Source: Legionella impletisoli
GTDB taxonomy: Bacteria > Pseudomonadota > Gammaproteobacteria > Legionellales > Legionellaceae
Assembly (NCBI RefSeq): GCF_900639875.1
Contig: NZ_CAAAIA010000011.1
Coordinates: 1-61,677 of the forward strand
Reading direction: 5' to 3'
DNA: 61,677 nt
The notes beneath the pieces are model-generated. The model did no database searches and was not told the origin of the DNA. It saw only the letters and a list, made by a program, of their open reading frames with translations. The translations under genes and the position numbers were made by a program. This document shows positions 46,614 to 57,490 of the stretch, piece by piece. Numbering within the stretch: the stretch's first letter is position 1; each line of letters opens with the position of its first letter.

Positions 46614-47447
46614 ATGATTCCAAATCAATCCATTATTCAATCCAACGTAAGACGAGCTTTAGAAGAAGATATAGGAACGGGTGATGTGACCGCTTCACTA
46701 CTACCGGATGATTTAATTGTAAGCGCGGTCATCAAATCCCGCGAACCACTGCTTTTGTGTGGTCAGCCTTGGGTTGACATGGTATTCAAAGAGATTGATC
46801 CAGAAATAAAGGTTTACTGGCAGCATGAAGAAGGACAATGGATTAAAAATCCTAGTAGCTTATGTGAATTACAAGGCGCTGCCCGCTCGATTTTAACGGC
46901 CGAACGTTGTGCTTTAAATTTTTTGCAAACGCTAAGCGCTACTGCAACTGAAGTGCATCATTATCTTGAGCTACTTAAAGGCACCGGCGCGCAATTATTA
47001 GATACAAGAAAAACGATCCCTGGGTTAAGGCATGCGCAAAAATATGCTGTAGCCTGCGCGGGCGGGGTGAATCATCGCCATGGCTTATACGATGCCTTTT
47101 TAATTAAAGAAAATCATATCAAGGCCTGTGGCTCAATTCGCTCGGCGATAGAATCGGCTCGTAAAAGAGATAACCGCTTACTGGTTGAAGTTGAAGTTGA
47201 AACGCTTGATGAATTTCGTGAGGCGTTGCAAGCAAAACCCGATAGAATTTTGTTGGATAATTTTTCTTTGGAAGAATTAAAGCAAGCGGTGGTTTTGGGT
47301 GAGAAGCATCATTGTCCTCTTGAAGCATCCGGTGGGGTGACGAGGCAAACAATTCGAGCTATTGCTGAAACAGGAGTTCATTTTATTTCGGTAGGGGCTG
47401 TGACTAAATCCATTCAGGCAATCGATTTAAGCTTATTAATTATTTAA
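46614..47447 (+). CDS. nadC: Nicotinate-nucleotide pyrophosphorylase NadC
   Basis: 277 residues. NadC converts quinolinate and PRPP to nicotinate mononucleotide and CO2. The EDIGTGDVTASLLP opening, LDTRKTIPGLRHAQKYAV active-site block, GGVNHRHGLYDAFLIKENH and LEASGGVTRQTIRAIAETGV are diagnostic. Its ribosome site TAGGTAG overlaps the antiporter stop region. With NadA and NadB encoded on the other strand, the window holds the full aspartate branch up to nicotinate mononucleotide. Confidence 0.95.
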   Translation: MIPNQSIIQSNVRRALEEDIGTGDVTASLLPDDLIVSAVIKSREPLLLCGQPWVDMVFKEIDPEIKVYWQHEEGQWIKNPSSLCELQGAARSILTAERCALNFLQTLSATATEVHHYLELLKGTGAQLLDTRKTIPGLRHAQKYAVACAGGVNHRHGLYDAFLIKENHIKACGSIRSAIESARKRDNRLLVEVEVETLDEFREALQAKPDRILLDNFSLEELKQAVVLGEKHHCPLEASGGVTRQTIRAIAETGVHFISVGAVTKSIQAIDLSLLII

Positions 47448-47449
47448 AT

Positions 47450-47534
47450 GAGTTTGCCACAAATCTCATGTATGACTTTTGTACCGCCAAACGAACGTTA
47501 TCCCGTAAAAAAGCGAAGCTTTTTGTATGGGATC
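47450..47534 (-). repeat. ~85-bp double-hairpin dispersed repeat (copy 2, inverted)
   Basis: Begins two to three bases after the nadC stop and fills most of the nadC-murG gap. TCCCGTAAAAAAGC / GCTTTTTGTATGGGA forms one hairpin, and the flank matches the second hairpin of 3203-3289 in the reverse direction. The hairpin with its T-run could also attenuate transcription into murG. Confidence 0.7.
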
Positions 47535-47586
47535 TATTTAAGCCTGGATAAGACTGGAAACGACTGGGATAACATTGGGATCTCTT

Positions 47587-48660
47587 ATGACCAAACGAAT
47601 TGTATTCACTGGAGGTGGCACGGCTGGGCATGTAACCCCAAATCTTGCTCTCATTAACCCCTTGCAAAGCGAGGGATGGAAGGTTCACTATATTGGCTCT
47701 GAGGAAGGGATCGAAAAAGAAATGATTTCGCCTCTGAATATCCCCTATCATGCCGTTAAAAGCGGCAAACTTAGACGATATTTCAGTTGGAAAAATTTTC
47801 TTGATCCAGTCAAAATTCTATATGGAATCGTTCAATCATTTTTTCTTTTACATCATTTAAAACCCAATGTGGTCTTTTCGAAAGGAGGATTTGTTGGGTT
47901 TCCCGTTGTGGTTGGTGCTTGGTTAAATCGGATCCCAGTTATTGCTCATGAATCTGATATGACTCCAGGCTTGGCTAATCGTTTAAGTTTTCCTTTCGCT
48001 AGTAAGGTGTGTGTGACCTTTGAACCTGCCAAATACCATTTTAAACAACCAAGCAAAGTGGAAGTAACCGGCACTCCCATTCGTGAAGCCTTGTTAAAAG
48101 GAGATAAAACAAAAGGCCTCGAAACGTGTAGATTGCAAGCGGATTTACCTTGCTTATTGGTGATGGGTGGAAGTTTAGGATCACGAGTAATTAACCAATG
48201 CCTTCGTAAGGCTTTGGATAATTTGCTCTCTTTTGTTCAGATTATTCATATTTGCGGTAAAGGTAATGTTGACCCCCAGTTAAACGATAAAAAAGGATAT
48301 TGCCAGTTTGATTATGTGCGTGATGAGTTAGGCGATTTATTGGCTGCAAGTGATGTGGTGCTTTCTCGCTCCGGTGCGAATTCTCTGTATGAAATATTGG
48401 CGTTAAAAAAACCACATATATTGATTCCACTTTCCAAAAAAGCAAGCCGCGGTGATCAAATTCAAAATGCGCGTTATTTTGCATCATTAGGCATCAGTTA
48501 TGTGATAGAAGAAGAGCAGTTAAATCCTGAATGTTTAGTTAAGGCCGTTCAGGAAGTGATGAATACCAAAGAAGAGCGTATTCATAAAATGAAACAATTA
48601 CCCATTCATTCTAGTAGTGAAGCCATTATTGAACTCATCAAACGAACAGCTGAATCATAG
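47587..48660 (+). CDS. murG: MurG-type glycosyltransferase of Firmicutes-like class
   Basis: 357 residues from the ATG at 47587; a TTG four codons upstream is less likely. MurG adds GlcNAc to lipid I to make lipid II at the inner face of the membrane. N-terminal FTGGGTAGHVTPNLALINPL and the UDP-GlcNAc site SRSGANSLYEILALKKP support the call. The wording SGKLRRYFSWKNF, KGGFVGFPVVVGAWLNR, HESDMTPGLANRLSFPFA and LVMGGSLGSRVINQ matches, as I remember it, Bacillus-type MurG2 far better than E. coli MurG. No dcw neighbours (mraY, ftsW, murC) are beside it. It may be a second, acquired MurG or a related glycosyltransferase. The M20 peptidase follows after 12 bases. Confidence 0.85.
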   Translation: MTKRIVFTGGGTAGHVTPNLALINPLQSEGWKVHYIGSEEGIEKEMISPLNIPYHAVKSGKLRRYFSWKNFLDPVKILYGIVQSFFLLHHLKPNVVFSKGGFVGFPVVVGAWLNRIPVIAHESDMTPGLANRLSFPFASKVCVTFEPAKYHFKQPSKVEVTGTPIREALLKGDKTKGLETCRLQADLPCLLVMGGSLGSRVINQCLRKALDNLLSFVQIIHICGKGNVDPQLNDKKGYCQFDYVRDELGDLLAASDVVLSRSGANSLYEILALKKPHILIPLSKKASRGDQIQNARYFASLGISYVIEEEQLNPECLVKAVQEVMNTKEERIHKMKQLPIHSSSEAIIELIKRTAES

Positions 48661-48672
48661 CAGGGAGTAAAG

Positions 48673-50097
48673 ATGCTTAACGCGGATAATTTATATGCTT
48701 TTATTACGAAGCAATGGGAAGACTCAATCATCCCAAGCTTGTGTGAATTCATCAAAATTCCTAACAAATCGCCTCATTTTGATCATGACTGGGAAAAACA
48801 TGGCTTTATGGATAAAGCGGTCCAGCATGTGGTCTCATGGTGTAAAGCCAACGCGCCTCGGGGACTGGCGCTTGAGGTGATTCGCCAAAAAGGAAAAACG
48901 CCTCTCATTTATATGGAAATTCCAGGAGAAACAGAGGATACAATTCTCTTGTATGGTCATTTAGACAAGCAGCCCGAAATGACAGGATGGGATAAGGATC
49001 ATGGTCCTTGGGACCCCGTAATTAAAGATGGCCGATTGTATGGCCGGGGAGCTGCGGATGACGGTTATGCAGCGTATGCAGCACTGACGGCTATTTGCGC
49101 CTTGCAGGAACAAGAAGTTTCTCACCCACGTTGTGTCATTATTATTGAAGCCAGTGAAGAAAGTGGAAGTCAGGATTTGCCTTTTTATATTGAAACGTTG
49201 AAAGATAAAATAGGAACGCCCAATTTAATTATTTGTTTAGATTCTGGTGCAGGGAATTATGATCAATTATGGATGACGACCTCTTTAAGAGGAAATATTG
49301 TTGGTGAACTAAGTGTTGAATTGCTTAAAGAAGGAATTCATTCGGGTTATGGCAGTGGAATTGCAGCGGATAGTTTCCGCGTAATTCGGGCACTTCTCAG
49401 TCGTATTGAACATGAGCAAACCGGTGAGGTCATTGTAGAGGAGTTACAATGCGATATCCCTCCTGAGCGAATTAATGAAGCAGCCGAGCAAGCGAACGTG
49501 CTAGACGAATCCGTTTATCAATCGCTTCCTTTTCATTCTGGTGTAAAACCCGTAACCTCAAATATCCAGCAATTACTACTTAACCGAACATGGCGAGCCG
49601 CCTTAACAATAACTGGAGCCGAAGGGTTACCTGCTATCGAAGATGCTGGAAATGTACTACGCCCAAAAACCACATTGAAGTTGTCAATGCGAATTCCACC
49701 GCTTACTAACGCAGATAAAGCAGCAGAAGTTTTAGAAAGAAAATTAACCCATACCCCCCCATACAAGGCTAAGATTCGTTTTAAAGTTGAAGATAAAGCA
49801 CCAGGCTGGCATGCCCCTATTATGCCTGAGTGGCTCTCAGAAGCGGTCAATGAGGCTTCGATGAAATTTTATAAGAAGCCTGCTATGTATATGGGGGAAG
49901 GCGGGACCATCCCCTTTATGGCGATGCTAGGCAAAGCGTACCCCAAAGCGGAGTTTATGATAACCGGCGTCCTTGGCCCGAATTCAAACGCCCATGGCCC
50001 CAATGAATTTTTACATCTTGATATGGCAAAAAAACTAACTGCCTGCGTAGCGTTTGTGATTCATAAAAAACTAGAATCAAACAGTAGGTTGGGCTAA
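48673..50097 (+). CDS. M20-family metallopeptidase
   Basis: 474 residues. LLYGHLDKQPEM gives the first metal His/Asp, RGAADDGYAAYA the bridging Asp, EASEESGSQDLPF the catalytic and metal Glu, CLDSGAGNYD another metal Asp, and the late GEGGTIPF the conserved loop. The dimerisation lid domain lies at about 215-350. This is the dipeptidase/carnosinase-like (CNDP) branch; the substrate is unknown. GGGAG precedes the ATG. The last residues SRLG and the TAA stop are contributed by the GTTGGGCT palindrome, so the C-terminus has been altered by a repeat. Confidence 0.88.
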   Translation: MLNADNLYAFITKQWEDSIIPSLCEFIKIPNKSPHFDHDWEKHGFMDKAVQHVVSWCKANAPRGLALEVIRQKGKTPLIYMEIPGETEDTILLYGHLDKQPEMTGWDKDHGPWDPVIKDGRLYGRGAADDGYAAYAALTAICALQEQEVSHPRCVIIIEASEESGSQDLPFYIETLKDKIGTPNLIICLDSGAGNYDQLWMTTSLRGNIVGELSVELLKEGIHSGYGSGIAADSFRVIRALLSRIEHEQTGEVIVEELQCDIPPERINEAAEQANVLDESVYQSLPFHSGVKPVTSNIQQLLLNRTWRAALTITGAEGLPAIEDAGNVLRPKTTLKLSMRIPPLTNADKAAEVLERKLTHTPPYKAKIRFKVEDKAPGWHAPIMPEWLSEAVNEASMKFYKKPAMYMGEGGTIPFMAMLGKAYPKAEFMITGVLGPNSNAHGPNEFLHLDMAKKLTACVAFVIHKKLESNSRLG

Positions 50098-50114
50098 GCG
50101 AAGCGCAGCCCAAC
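50088..50114. repeat. GTTGGGCT/AGCCCAAC palindrome at the M20 peptidase stop codon
   Basis: GTTGGGCT (50088-50095) and AGCCCAAC (50107-50114) form an 8-bp stem with inner AAGCGAAGCGC. GTAGGTTGGGCTAAGCGAAG-type repeats are widespread in proteobacterial genomes. A degenerate half copy (AGTAGGTAAGTTGGGCTAAA) lies at 51954-51973. Confidence 0.8.
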
Positions 50115-50122
50115 AATCTCAG

Positions 50123-50151
50123 TTTTTTTGCCTACTTGTTCTGCTTTATGC
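50123..50151 (-). repeat. Dispersed repeat, AAGTAGGCAAAAAA family (copy 2)
   Basis: On the minus strand it reads GCATAAAGCAGAACAAGTAG then GCAAAAAAA, matching the first half of the copies at 84-140 and 59933-59988. It directly adjoins the GTTGGGCT palindrome, so two repeat families are nested here. Confidence 0.65.
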
Positions 50152-50263
50152 AGGGCATCGAGTCGATCTTGAATGAAGTTCGGAGCTGATTCCTACCATA
50201 CAGCACGGCGGAACATAGATGTTTGGATTTTATTTAATGCTATTAGGTGCCTTTACCCTGGTC

Positions 50264-51841
50264 TTATTTCACATTCCATTTCACGGTATACAAGTCGTGC
50301 CGTCGGTCTTTCAAGTTCAGTACGGTTCCTTGGCTTCGGGCTTTTTCAAGTGCTTTTAAACTCAAATCGGCAAAAGACACCATTTCTGCATTGGGTGTGG
50401 TATCTGCTGCAATACCATCTCTTGCAAAGGGAAAATCGCAGGGCGTAAAAATAGCGCTTTGTGCATACTGAATATCCATATTAGCCACTCCTGGCAAATT
50501 ACCGACATTACCTGCCATTACAACATAACATTGATTTTCAATAGCACGAGCCTGAGCACAGTAACGCACGCGTAAATAGCTTTGTCTTTCATCGGTGCAA
50601 AATGGGATAAATAGAATTCTCGCACCCTGATTTACTGCATGGCGTGCAAGCTCAGGGAATTCACTGTCATAACAAATTAATACGGCAATTGGCCCGCAAT
50701 CGGTCATGATCGTATGAAGCTCATCCCCACCGCGAATGTTCCACCAATAACGCTCATTTGGGGTTGGATGAATTTTTGCCTGCTCATGAACTTGACCATC
50801 GCGAAGACAAATGTAGCAAATGTTATAAACGTTCTCGCCTATTTTGGTTGGATGAGAGCCTGCTATGATATTAATATTGTATTTCACAGCAAGAGAAGAC
50901 ATCAGATTAACAAAGCGTTCCCGGTAATCCGTAAGTTTTAATATAGCCTCTTCAGGTGTTAACGTGACGTTGTCGATGGATAAAAGCTGTAAAGTAAATA
51001 ATTCAGGAAATACTACAAAATCAGAATAATAATCAGCAACCACATCCACAAAATACTCCACATGCTGTGCGAATTCTTCAAAAGAACCTACTCGACGCTG
51101 CATGTATTGCACAGCACTTAATCGCACTTTATCAATTGCTCCCATGCGAATAATTGGTGATTTTTTTTCTGGCTCTATCTCCGAAGAAACCGCATGATTA
51201 ATCCATAATAAATGCGCCGCATATCCTTTAGAATGCTTATCAGACGATAGATAGTTTGGTAAAACACCAATAAGCTCATATTGATTACGAAGTTGAAAAG
51301 ACAAAACTGGATCGCGAACTTCTTTGTTGACTACTGCAAGAAGATAATCATTCACATCAGAATAACGCTTGGCATGACGAGAATAACCTGGGATGCGACC
51401 CCCAAAAACGATGCCTTTTAATCCCTCGGCCTGACATAGCCGCTTACGAGCAGTATACAACCGGTTACCGATGCGAAGACCTCGATAATTTGGGTGTACA
51501 CAGACCTCCATTCCATACAAGTAATCGCCATGAGGATCATGTCTTGACGCAAATCCATTACCCGTGATTTCACTCCAAGTATGAGGCTTTAAAGCAATTT
51601 CTCCATTAATTTTAAAGGTCGCGCAATAACCCACGATTTTATTTTCGTACTCGACAACAAATTGGCCTTCTGGGAAATGATTAATATGCCCACGTACTGC
51701 CGCTGTGGGGTAGTTATCCAGGTAGTCGGGATAAGCGGCACGTACCAGTTCCTGGATGGCTTGAATGTCATTATGTCGTGCATTTCGGACAATAATTTTC
51801 GCTTTTGTTTCTTCGTTTTGAGTGTTCGCTTTTTTTCCCAT
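50264..51841 (-). CDS. GNAT acetyltransferase-nitrilase fusion protein
   Basis: 525 residues, two catalytic domains. Residues ~15-215 are a GNAT fold with the acetyl-CoA loop region HPNYRGLRIGNRLYTARKRL. Residues ~225-525 are a carbon-nitrogen hydrolase with Glu in VVFPELFTLQ, Lys in HEQAKIHPTPNE and Cys in VLICYDSEFPEL, so the triad is complete. The same fusion is known in many bacteria and yeast-like relatives; substrates are not established. It stands alone, convergent with the M20 gene across repeat DNA. Confidence 0.9.
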   Translation of the reverse strand: MGKKANTQNEETKAKIIVRNARHNDIQAIQELVRAAYPDYLDNYPTAAVRGHINHFPEGQFVVEYENKIVGYCATFKINGEIALKPHTWSEITGNGFASRHDPHGDYLYGMEVCVHPNYRGLRIGNRLYTARKRLCQAEGLKGIVFGGRIPGYSRHAKRYSDVNDYLLAVVNKEVRDPVLSFQLRNQYELIGVLPNYLSSDKHSKGYAAHLLWINHAVSSEIEPEKKSPIIRMGAIDKVRLSAVQYMQRRVGSFEEFAQHVEYFVDVVADYYSDFVVFPELFTLQLLSIDNVTLTPEEAILKLTDYRERFVNLMSSLAVKYNINIIAGSHPTKIGENVYNICYICLRDGQVHEQAKIHPTPNERYWWNIRGGDELHTIMTDCGPIAVLICYDSEFPELARHAVNQGARILFIPFCTDERQSYLRVRYCAQARAIENQCYVVMAGNVGNLPGVANMDIQYAQSAIFTPCDFPFARDGIAADTTPNAEMVSFADLSLKALEKARSQGTVLNLKDRRHDLYTVKWNVK

Positions 51842-54115
<2,274 letters not shown>

Positions 54116-54127
54116 TGGGATACCTAC

Positions 54128-54601
54128 ATGAAAAGTAATGTTCGGCTGATCTGGGCAATATTCATTGTGCTGGCATTATCGATTTTACCGATGCCTGAGT
54201 GGCTAAGTGCTTTTCGTCCACCATGGGTCTTATTGCTTATTTTATACATTCAATTTTGCATACCAGTCTATTTTAACGTTGGCTTGATTTTTGTTTTGGG
54301 CCTTTGTCTTGATGTCTTGCTAGGCTCGGTCATTGGTGAGCATATTTTCGCATTATTACTCACCGCATGGCTTGCTTCAGGATTTTCAAGACGGTTTACT
54401 TTTTTCCCTATTGGGCAACAAATGCTACTCATCATGATTTTGGCAATGATTTATCAAAGTATTTTGCTGTTAACCAATGCGTTTTTAGGCTACGCCTATT
54501 TGTCTCTTACAGTTTTGTGCAGTTCGCTTCTTAGCTTAATGCTATGGCCATGGATTCGAATTTTAGCGGATGGGTCATTCCATAAAGTCTCAAAGACGTA
54601 G
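54128..54601 (+). CDS. mreD: Rod-shape protein MreD
   Basis: 157 residues, five hydrophobic segments, normal for MreD. The RPPWVLLLILYIQFCIP and GLCLDVLLGSVIGEH stretches fit the family. MreD is the membrane partner of MreC in the elongasome. It ends the mre unit; mrdA and rodA, which often follow, are absent. Confidence 0.92.
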   Translation: MKSNVRLIWAIFIVLALSILPMPEWLSAFRPPWVLLLILYIQFCIPVYFNVGLIFVLGLCLDVLLGSVIGEHIFALLLTAWLASGFSRRFTFFPIGQQMLLIMILAMIYQSILLLTNAFLGYAYLSLTVLCSSLLSLMLWPWIRILADGSFHKVSKT

Positions 54602-54649
54602 CCATATCCTTCGTTAATACCACTACGTGAGGCCTCATTTCGCTAAGCA

Positions 54650-55255
54650 TTACATTAAACTACAAACACAACTTGATTCATTTTGAGTAAGGTCTGATAA
54701 ATTATACTCGTTATCTCTAGAATCGATCGCGGATACCAAACATATAATGGTTTTAGGAGCTAAATATTGCCATCCAGCACGTTTGGGTACTTTGGTGTTA
54801 TCGGTATTAGGTTGCAACATAAACTGGTCTTTAGGCACTTTATGGCATGGAGGATAAAGATATTTACCACGATCTATTTTTTGAAGCAAAGAGTTAAATT
54901 TCCAATCAAGGTAGAGGTCAGGACAGGAGTAGATACCTTGCTCAACAGGGTAAGTACGTAAATTAAAATCTTCTGAGAATTCTACTTCGAAAATAAGATG
55001 ATCTTTATATTGCGGCATAAAACCATACTCAGGACAAAATCCTTCCGTATAGTGTAAATCTATAATTGAACGTGCTTTAACATAATTTAAAGCATCTTTT
55101 CTTGTTGCAAAAATAAGCAAAGTTTCACTTTCTGAAAACGTATTGTTAAACTTTTTTTTTAGTTCTTTGATCTTAAAGGTATGCCATTTTTCGTCTCCAA
55201 AAAATGAGTAATTTAACATTTTTCTCCGATCTTTAGAAACAATATACCCTTTCAT
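54650..55255 (-). CDS. Orphan protein ending in a CaaX prenylation box (CSLM)
   Basis: 201 residues, no recognised domain. GGAG lies 9 bases before the ATG. The C-terminus is NESSCVCSLM: Cys198-Ser-Leu-Met is a textbook CaaX box, and Met at the last position favours farnesyltransferase. Bacteria do not prenylate proteins, but several Legionella effectors carry CaaX boxes that host enzymes modify to anchor them on membranes. A second Cys at 196 could take another lipid. The body is Lys/Asp/Tyr-rich with a KFNSLLQKIDRGKYLYPP middle; there is no signal peptide or membrane helix. Base composition is more AT-rich than mreD and icd beside it, as often seen for acquired effectors. Function unknown. 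Confidence 0.72.
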   Translation of the reverse strand: MKGYIVSKDRRKMLNYSFFGDEKWHTFKIKELKKKFNNTFSESETLLIFATRKDALNYVKARSIIDLHYTEGFCPEYGFMPQYKDHLIFEVEFSEDFNLRTYPVEQGIYSCPDLYLDWKFNSLLQKIDRGKYLYPPCHKVPKDQFMLQPNTDNTKVPKRAGWQYLAPKTIICLVSAIDSRDNEYNLSDLTQNESSCVCSLM

Positions 55256-55378
55256 TTATAATTACTCCGTAAAATGTGAGCGATTAGTATCGCGTATGCA
55301 TCGTTGTTAGTCAAAATTCAATGTGCTACGAGCTTACTGAATTTCTAATGCTAAATATCTGGGTTTATCATTTCTATT

Positions 55379-55408
55379 TTGTTTCAAAATCACTTCTCAT
55401 GCTATGAT
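55379..55408 (+). promoter_or_regulatory. Candidate sigma-70 promoter of icd
   Basis: TTGTTT (55379-55384) and TATGAT (55403-55408) are 18 bases apart, about 33 bases before the icd start. GGAGAG just before the ATG is the ribosome site. Based on consensus match only. Confidence 0.4.
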
Positions 55409-55440
55409 GAGCCACTTTAAATCTGACGGAGAGAAAATCC

Positions 55441-56700
55441 ATGACGTATGAAAAAATAACTATTCCTTCCCAAGGCAAAGCCATTACAGTCAAATCGGAT
55501 TCTACGTTACATGTTCCTGATCAACCCATTATTCCTTATATTGAAGGCGATGGTATTGGCGTTGATGTGACGCCTGCGATGCTGAATGTGGTGGACGCTG
55601 CTGTAGAAAAAGCATATGGCGGGAAGAAAAAAATTGCATGGATGGAAATTTATGCTGGTGAAAAAGCTACAGAAGTCTATGGTCAGGATCAATGGCTTCC
55701 TAAAGAAACACTCGATGCAATTAAAAAATACTTGGTGTCTATTAAAGGGCCTTTAACGACACCTGTAGGCGGTGGGATCCGTTCATTAAACGTTACCATT
55801 CGACAAGAATTAGATTTGTATACTTGTCTAAGGCCAGTTCGATATTTTTCGGGCACGCCAAGTCCAGTGAAAGAGCCTGAAAAAGTGGATATGGTTATTT
55901 TTCGCGAAAATTCAGAAGATATTTATGCTGGCATTGAATGGAAGGCTGATTCGCCTGAAGCTAAAAAAGTCATTAATTTCTTACGGGATGAAATGGGCGT
56001 TAAAAAAATTCGTTTTCCAGAGCATTGCGGTATTGGAGTAAAACCTGTATCCAAAGAAGGCACCTCACGATTGGTGAAAGCGGCTATCCAATACGCCATT
56101 GATCATAATCGCGACTCGGTGACGTTAGTTCATAAAGGCAACATTATGAAATTTACGGAAGGCGCATTCAAAGATTGGGGTTATGAGGTTGCCAAAGAAG
56201 AATTTGGCGCTACCGAGTACCAAGGCGGGCCTTGGATGGAGCTTAAGAACCCTAACAATGGGCAAACCATTATTATAAAAGATGTAATTGCAGATGCGTT
56301 TTTACAACAAATTTTATTAAGACCCGATGAATACAGTGTGGTTGCAACATTAAATCTTAATGGTGATTACATTTCTGATGCCTTAGCTGCCCAAGTAGGG
56401 GGAATTGGTATCGCACCTGGTGCAAACATCGGCGAACATGTTGCGGTGTTTGAAGCAACACACGGAACAGCACCTAAATATGCCGGGCAAGATAAAGTGA
56501 ATCCTGGTTCGATTATTTTATCTGCCGAAATGATGTTACGTCATCTTGGATGGGAAGAGGCCGCCGATTTAATTGTGAATGGTATGGAAGGCGCAATTCA
56601 AGACAAAACGGTGACCTACGATTTTGCTCGCCAGATGAATGATGCGCATGAAGTAAGTTGTTCAGGCTTTGCAGAGGCTATAATTAATCATATGCATTAA
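55441..56700 (+). CDS. icd: NADP-dependent isocitrate dehydrogenase
   Basis: 419 residues (E. coli 416). It oxidises isocitrate to 2-oxoglutarate in the TCA cycle. [33 protein letters not shown] with Ser115 at the position phosphorylated by AceK in E. coli, [13 protein letters not shown], and the NADP-site [16 protein letters not shown] are all intact. The gene stands alone. A TCA-cycle focus suits an amino-acid-feeding Legionella-like host-adapted bacterium. Confidence 0.97.
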   Translation: MTYEKITIPSQGKAITVKSDSTLHVPDQPIIPYIEGDGIGVDVTPAMLNVVDAAVEKAYGGKKKIAWMEIYAGEKATEVYGQDQWLPKETLDAIKKYLVSIKGPLTTPVGGGIRSLNVTIRQELDLYTCLRPVRYFSGTPSPVKEPEKVDMVIFRENSEDIYAGIEWKADSPEAKKVINFLRDEMGVKKIRFPEHCGIGVKPVSKEGTSRLVKAAIQYAIDHNRDSVTLVHKGNIMKFTEGAFKDWGYEVAKEEFGATEYQGGPWMELKNPNNGQTIIIKDVIADAFLQQILLRPDEYSVVATLNLNGDYISDALAAQVGGIGIAPGANIGEHVAVFEATHGTAPKYAGQDKVNPGSIILSAEMMLRHLGWEEAADLIVNGMEGAIQDKTVTYDFARQMNDAHEVSCSGFAEAIINHMH

Positions 56701-57136
56701 GGAGTCAATTTATCCGTGCTGCATGCTAGTACTGCCTCTTGATCACAGCCTGGCCTACTCCCCGCGGTTTGACCGCGGGGTCCAGTGTTTAGCGCAGTAC
56801 TCCTGAATTCCGTGGACAAGCCACGGAGCGTGGAAGAGTAGATCTGGACTGGGTTTTAAGAGATGTGTAGAAGATTCAGACACTAGTAAGGGCAAGGAGT
56901 CAGGTTTCAGGATTCGGTGGATGCGGTTTCCTCAAACCTGACTTTGTTTTTTAGTGGCTGCAAAACTAAATCCCCAAAATTCACATTTATCTCTTTATTT
57001 CAAGAAACAATTTGTTTTATGAGTTGTCAGGGTGAAATGGATGCCAGCAGAAAAAGACAATTAAAGTGATTTATAACAAAATTTACTGGCTAAATGCCTA
57101 ATGAAAGTCTATAAAATTAATAAAGGGTGTTTGTAA
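56701..57136. other. 436-bp intergenic region icd-clpS with repeats
   Basis: It holds the paired palindromic element at 56755-56840 and a relic of the TCAGG heptamer repeat near 56896. The last 100 bases are AT-rich, with TATAAAAT at about 57111 as a possible -10 box for clpS. No gene is visible. Confidence 0.55.
56755..56840. repeat. Paired palindromic element, TTGACC/TTGTCC-loop family
   Basis: CTACTCCCCGCGGTTTGACC opens the left copy (hairpin 56760-56780, then GTCCAG). The right copy, inverted, is GAATTCCGTGGACAAGCCAC followed by GGAGCGTGGAAGAGTAG. Outer CTACTC and GAGTAG pair. The two copies are separated by about 26 bases, the same plan as the element at 19484-19628 but with different stem bases. 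Confidence 0.75.
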
Positions 57137-57460
57137 ATGAGCAGTTGGTATTTACAAAATGTAGTTGAAGAAAAAACGGCAGAAACTAAAATCTTGCCGG
57201 CTTTAAAGCAGCCTAGAAAATATAAAGTGGTGCTGCTAAATGATGACTATACACCGATGGATTTTGTTGTTGATGTCTTGAAGCGCTTTTTTCAGCTTAA
57301 TGAAGAAATCGCCATACAAATTATGCTTCAGGTTCATCATCAAGGAAAGGGCGTTTGTGGTGTGTTTACACGCGACATCGCTGAAACAAAGGTAGTCTTG
57401 GTAAACGATTATGCCAGGATGAATGACCATCCATTGTTGTGTAGCATGGAGCCGGAGTAA
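57137..57460 (+). CDS. clpS: ClpS adaptor
   Basis: 107 residues. ClpS delivers N-end-rule substrates to Clp[21 protein letters not shown] carries the Asn/Asp pair that binds the substrate's first residue, and the [23 protein letters not shown] helix carries the His. Length is normal. It lies 30 bases upstream of clpA. Confidence 0.95.
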   Translation: MSSWYLQNVVEEKTAETKILPALKQPRKYKVVLLNDDYTPMDFVVDVLKRFFQLNEEIAIQIMLQVHHQGKGVCGVFTRDIAETKVVLVNDYARMNDHPLLCSMEPE

Positions 57461-57490
57461 CAGCAGTGCTGGATAGGAGGAGCAGCGATT

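Noticed and set aside
50173-50471. Two overlapping frames near the 3' end of the GNAT-nitrilase gene
   Set aside because: They lie in repeat DNA and antisense to the nitrilase domain; compositions look random.
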